A stretch of 9,564 nucleotides of DNA from G039029935 sp039029935 (GTDB taxonomy: Bacteria; Chloroflexota; Anaerolineae; Caldilineales; Caldilineaceae): assembly GCA_039029935.1 (NCBI GenBank), contig JBCCFC010000452.1:1-9564 (forward strand). Direction: 5' to 3'. The notes beneath the pieces are model-generated. The model was not told where the DNA came from. It did no database searches and saw only the letters and a list, made by a program, of their open reading frames with translations. The number at the start of each line of letters is the position of its first letter. Position 1 is the first letter of the stretch. Shown here in pieces: positions 6,381-9,564 of the stretch. A program made the position numbers and the translations under genes.

Positions 6381-7625
6381 CTATAGGGTGAATGTGGTCT
6401 TCGATTGCGTTTTCGCGACCAGTTTCCCCTTTAAAATCACAAACCGTTTATCCGGCTGAAATTGGATGGCACTGTGCCAATCGGGGGCGTCCAACACAAC
6501 CAGATTGGCATCGGCACTTTTCCAGATACCATATTGTATGTCAAATAATTTGGCTGGTGTTGATGTGACCATCGGCAGGACGTTATCGACATAACCATGC
6601 CATGCAAAACGGCCATTGTGCGCCATAAACTGCGCGACTTCAAGCATATCGTTGCGGCCAAATGGATAAAACCAATTGTCGATATCGTCCTGACCACAGG
6701 CCACAGACACACCTGCCGCCAGCAGTTCGCGAATACGCGTCACACTGCGCGGCCAAGGGTGACTGGCTTCGTCAAACTCAGTGGCGATGAGGTTTACGTG
6801 GCTGTTGCTAAAGATGGTCATCCGTGCTTCTTTCACCAAGCGAATGACTTCAGCCGCATAGACATCCTCATAAAAGGAAAGCGCAGAACACTGGGTGGCG
6901 GCAACGCGCAGATGGCTGTGTACCTTATTCATTTGAATCGTCTGTTTCGCCACCATTTCCAGTGTACGCAGTTGCGAATTGGCAGCATCATCGCACACAA
7001 AATGAAGATCGCGTTCAAACGCCTGTGCAAGTGAAAAGCACATCTCGACATGCGCTTGCTGTGCCTCAACGGTTGGTTCAATCCAAGGGATGCCGCCAAC
7101 CACGTCTGCACCCAACTCAAGTGCGCGGTGCATCAATTGTGGGGTCGTATCGGTCAGAATGCCATCTTGTGGAAAGGCAACCGCCTGTACGCACATCCAT
7201 TCAGCGTACTTTTCCCGAATGGCTAACATCGCTTCCAGCGCGGTCAATCCTGAAATCTCATCTACGTCCGCAAATAGGCGAATCGCACAGGCTCCATGTC
7301 GAATTGCCAGTCGCATGACTTCATCCACCCGTGCAAACACATTTTCTTTGGTGTAGAGATGCTTGACATGGTGCGCCGCTTCAAAGGGTGGCAATGCCTG
7401 ACTATCGCTTGGTAACGTATGCAGCAGTTGTCGCCAGAAAGATTTGCAGGCGTGTAGTTGACCATTCACAAATGCAGGTAGCGTCAAACGCCCATCGGCA
7501 TCCAATTCTGACGCCCCACGCTCAGAAATTTCTGGCTTGACCACCATGATTGCACCCTGTGACATGGCGATGTCGACAATCCACCCATCCATCAAGCGCG
7601 CATTTCTCAAAACTAGCTCGAACAT
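6381..7625 (-). CDS. CodA-like amidohydrolase with degenerate metal site (probable pseudoenzyme)
   Basis: A full-length 414-residue relative of cytosine deaminase. The N-terminal small beta-domain, the barrel and the C-terminal return of the beta-domain (DANLVVLDAPDW at 372-383, KGKLVAK at 399-405) are all present. Key positions are altered. The HxH metal motif reads QLH (Q56, H58). The barrel histidine expected in an HxDE motif falls on V210, and the catalytic glutamate on D213. The histidine expected in GHC is Q245 in ATQCSALSF. Only H58 and D313 (GQDDIDNW) of the five usual ligands remain. In contrast, residues of the substrate pocket look kept, for example AFPQDGI (150-156) and the D313-D314 pair, both as in CodA. 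The frame is clean and the ATG has AGGG six bases upstream, so it is a maintained gene, not decay. Possible roles are a ligand-binding or regulatory partner of the active amidohydrolase, or a chemistry without the usual metal centre. Confidence 0.85.
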   Translation of the reverse strand: MFELVLRNARLMDGWIVDIAMSQGAIMVVKPEISERGASELDADGRLTLPAFVNGQLHACKSFWRQLLHTLPSDSQALPPFEAAHHVKHLYTKENVFARVDEVMRLAIRHGACAIRLFADVDEISGLTALEAMLAIREKYAEWMCVQAVAFPQDGILTDTTPQLMHRALELGADVVGGIPWIEPTVEAQQAHVEMCFSLAQAFERDLHFVCDDAANSQLRTLEMVAKQTIQMNKVHSHLRVAATQCSALSFYEDVYAAEVIRLVKEARMTIFSNSHVNLIATEFDEASHPWPRSVTRIRELLAAGVSVACGQDDIDNWFYPFGRNDMLEVAQFMAHNGRFAWHGYVDNVLPMVTSTPAKLFDIQYGIWKSADANLVVLDAPDWHSAIQFQPDKRFVILKGKLVAKTQSKTTFTL

Positions 7626-7640
7626 AGAATTCCCTGAAAC

Positions 7641-8501
7641 CTATTTGTACTCGCAACGTGTACGCAGGTAAAGCAGATCGCCATTGCGCTGGAGCGTAAT
7701 CGGCTTTGAGTAAGGTGCATTTGTGGGATGCCACGCCACGCCTTCGGTGTAACTTGGCCGAAACTTTGCATCCGACCGCCCCACAAACGACGGACACCAC
7801 GTCACAAACTCCTCGTCAACCAATCCCGCTGCCAATAGACCCGCCTGCACAGTACTGCCGCCCTCAGATAACAGGTTGCGCACACCATAATCGCTATAGA
7901 GCATATCAACGGTCCGCTGGAGATCGGCAGCGTTATCGCCCAGCCCATGCACATCCAGTTTGGCAGGCACAGTGAAATCTCGCGCATACGCCGCCCCCTC
8001 ATCAGAAGTTGCGAGGACAACGTGCAATTCTGGCTGTTGTAGCGCGATACCGTCAAAATTGATGCGTCCATCATGTGACAAAATCACCAAAAGTGGCGGT
8101 TTTGTATGACAAAAGTATTGTCTCAGTTCTTGGAAAGATGCGGTTTCATCGGGAAAGAGATTTTCGGCGGTCCAATTCTGGTTGATTTCAAGGGTGATTG
8201 TGCCATATCCGCACATAATGGCATCGGCGCGCGTCCGCAGAAAAGCCATGATCCATAAATCCGCCCGATTACTCTGGGTGATGTCAGCACCGCCGACGTA
8301 GCCCTCTTCGTGGTAGGTGATACGTCCATCACGCGACAGGGCAAAATCGGTGTAAACATAGGGGCGGCCTTCGATTTTAGGGATTTGCCAATCGCCGGGG
8401 TAGAGGGAGAGATAGTCTGGTGGTAGTTGTGGCGGTGCGACAGGTAAGTCGTTGAACAGCAGTTGCCAAGGTGTACCTGGCCCAATGGGTGGCGTTTGCA
8501 T
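7641..8501 (-). CDS. RibD C-terminal/dihydrofolate-reductase-like NADPH reductase
   Basis: A 286-residue protein with the RibD_C (DHFR-like) fold. RPYVYTDFALSRDGRI at 46-61 is the usual first strand and loop of the family, DLWIMAFLRTRADAIMCGYGTI at 81-102 is the next helix and strand, and NLLSEGGSTVQAGLL at 209-223 holds the family's EGG cofactor loop. Family members reduce pyrimidine or pterin-type intermediates with NAD(P)H; the best known is the ribosyl reduction in riboflavin synthesis. There is no zinc deaminase domain, so this is not a full RibD. About 45 extra N-terminal residues, rich in proline, precede the domain. The ATG has AAGGAGA seven bases upstream, and that site almost touches the stop of the upstream amidohydrolase. 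It lies between two amidohydrolases with 15-base gaps on both sides, so it should act on the same compound or its product. The substrate is unknown. Confidence 0.85.
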   Translation of the reverse strand: MQTPPIGPGTPWQLLFNDLPVAPPQLPPDYLSLYPGDWQIPKIEGRPYVYTDFALSRDGRITYHEEGYVGGADITQSNRADLWIMAFLRTRADAIMCGYGTITLEINQNWTAENLFPDETASFQELRQYFCHTKPPLLVILSHDGRINFDGIALQQPELHVVLATSDEGAAYARDFTVPAKLDVHGLGDNAADLQRTVDMLYSDYGVRNLLSEGGSTVQAGLLAAGLVDEEFVTWCPSFVGRSDAKFRPSYTEGVAWHPTNAPYSKPITLQRNGDLLYLRTRCEYK

Positions 8502-8516
8502 ATTGTGTTCTCCTTG

Positions 8517-9564
8517 TTAAATATACCATGACTCCTGAATGGTTGTTTCAACCAGTAAATTGCCATTTTTGAAGGTCATCAGACGAGCAGGCGGGGCAAG
8601 GATGGCATCCTCATAGTTACAGGTGTTGAGGACAACCAAATCGGCGATGTTGCCAACACCGACACCGTGATTCTTGAGATTCATGCAGATAGCGGCGCGC
8701 TGTGTCACCATGCTGCGGCTTTCTTGCAGTTCAGCTATACCCGTCATATGCGCAACGTGTGCATTCAAATTGGCAATCTGCAACAAATCATAGCTGCCGA
8801 ACGGGTTAAAGGGGTCATGCACATTGTCCGATGCTGCGCAAACGTTGACCCCCGCGGCCAGCAGTTGCTTGACCCGCGTTGTCCCGCGCGGCACAGGCTG
8901 CATATTGCGTCCCATCAGCACCAAATTGCATGAGGGCAGCGTCACAATGTTGAGCTGCGCTGCTGCTACTTTGTCGATAATGCGTCGAGCCGTTTCATCG
9001 TCTGCAAACGCCAACGAACAGCAGTGGCCCGCCGTCACCTGACCCTGCATTCCGTGTGCAATCGTCTGCTCGGCGAGATAATCGAGCGTTAGCATGTTGG
9101 GGTTCTCGGTTTCGTCAATGTGTAAATCAATCGGTTTGCCTGTCTCGGCGGCAAGCGCAAATACAGCGTCGATTTCTGCCTGGGGATCGGGCCGCAGTGC
9201 TGGGCAACCACCCACCAAATCGACACCCATTGCCAGAGCCGTTTTCATGCCATCAAGCAACGCTGGCTCATCCGACGATGTACCCAGCGCGACAAACTGT
9301 AGATCAATTTGGTTACGAAACTGTTCTCGTAGGCCAAGCAGCACTTCCACCGCTGTTCGTTGGTCTGTACGACCGATGTCGATATGTGAGCGCATGGCCG
9401 TGACACCGTTGGCAATGGCAAGCTTGATGGCTTTGGTGGCAGCGTGGGTGATTTCGTCGGAATGCCGTTCCTCTCTCACCCGTCGCCATACCGCGATTGC
9501 CTCATCCAGTGTGCCGCTGTTATTTTCGAGGGTCGCAAACGTTTTGTCAAGGTGGGTGTGTGCA
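8517..9564 (-). CDS. Cytosine-deaminase-type amidohydrolase, metal site intact (5' end outside window)
   Basis: The last 348 residues of an amidohydrolase of the CodA/AtzC group; the frame is open to the right edge, so about 50-60 N-terminal residues are missing. It would be a mistake to start it at the internal GTG at 9477-9479, because the upstream codons encode the essential AHTHLDKTF. In numbering from the edge, the metal and catalytic residues are H2 and H4 (HTH), H148 and E151 (HIDE), H180 (AGHCC) and D246 (ASDNVHDPF). The set is complete, so a Zn2+ or Fe2+ hydrolase that deaminates a ring C-NH2 or cleaves a related amide is expected. The CodA substrate glutamine region (AFPQ) is replaced by ALGTSS, and the aspartate after D246 is asparagine, so plain cytosine may not be the substrate. 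It is the first visible gene of the minus-strand operon. Confidence 0.9.
   Translation of the reverse strand, partial: AHTHLDKTFATLENNSGTLDEAIAVWRRVREERHSDEITHAATKAIKLAIANGVTAMRSHIDIGRTDQRTAVEVLLGLREQFRNQIDLQFVALGTSSDEPALLDGMKTALAMGVDLVGGCPALRPDPQAEIDAVFALAAETGKPIDLHIDETENPNMLTLDYLAEQTIAHGMQGQVTAGHCCSLAFADDETARRIIDKVAAAQLNIVTLPSCNLVLMGRNMQPVPRGTTRVKQLLAAGVNVCAASDNVHDPFNPFGSYDLLQIANLNAHVAHMTGIAELQESRSMVTQRAAICMNLKNHGVGVGNIADLVVLNTCNYEDAILAPPARLMTFKNGNLLVETTIQESWYI

Noticed and set aside
7641..8501. The reductase as riboflavin-pathway RibD.
   Set aside because: The zinc deaminase domain is missing and no other rib gene is visible; only the RibD_C fold is supported.

Overview
The window is a fragment of a bacterial chromosome with moderate GC content by eye and tightly packed genes. 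Protein style (a TetR regulator with the KLDRRVRRTRQLL type of opening, PhyH-type dioxygenases, orphan P450s, vapBC modules, palindromic intergenic repeats) fits Chloroflexota or a similar free-living bacterium. This is an inference; there is no rRNA, tRNA or marker gene here to place it.

Left part (1-1796, plus strand): the tail of an unrecognised gene, then a class I SAM-dependent methyltransferase and an alpha/alpha-toroid (prenyltransferase/squalene-oxidase repeat) protein joined by an ATGA stop-start overlap. A full-length cytochrome P450 (1817-3265, minus strand) converges on this pair. Together they could modify a small molecule, but no biosynthetic core enzyme is visible.

Middle (3266-5290): a divergent control region, a VapBC-type toxin-antitoxin pair with an unusually long linker in the antitoxin, and a TetR-family regulator close behind, all on the plus strand. 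The block is bracketed by two direct copies of an approximately 80-base intergenic repeat. Each copy folds on paper into a three-way junction, and one stem differs between copies by a compensatory base-pair change.

Right part (5291-9564, minus strand): a compact four-gene run with 15, 15 and 37 base gaps. In transcription order it has a cytosine-deaminase-type amidohydrolase (start outside the window) with its metal ligands intact, a RibD C-terminal/DHFR-like reductase, a second full-length CodA-like amidohydrolase that has lost most metal-binding residues, and a PhyH-family Fe(II)/2-oxoglutarate dioxygenase with its iron facial triad intact. This is the most interesting part of the window: an apparently active deaminase and a pseudoenzyme relative share one operon with a pyrimidine/pterin-type reductase and a dioxygenase. 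The set suggests an unassigned route that acts on a pyrimidine- or triazine-like heterocycle. The substrate is not known from sequence.
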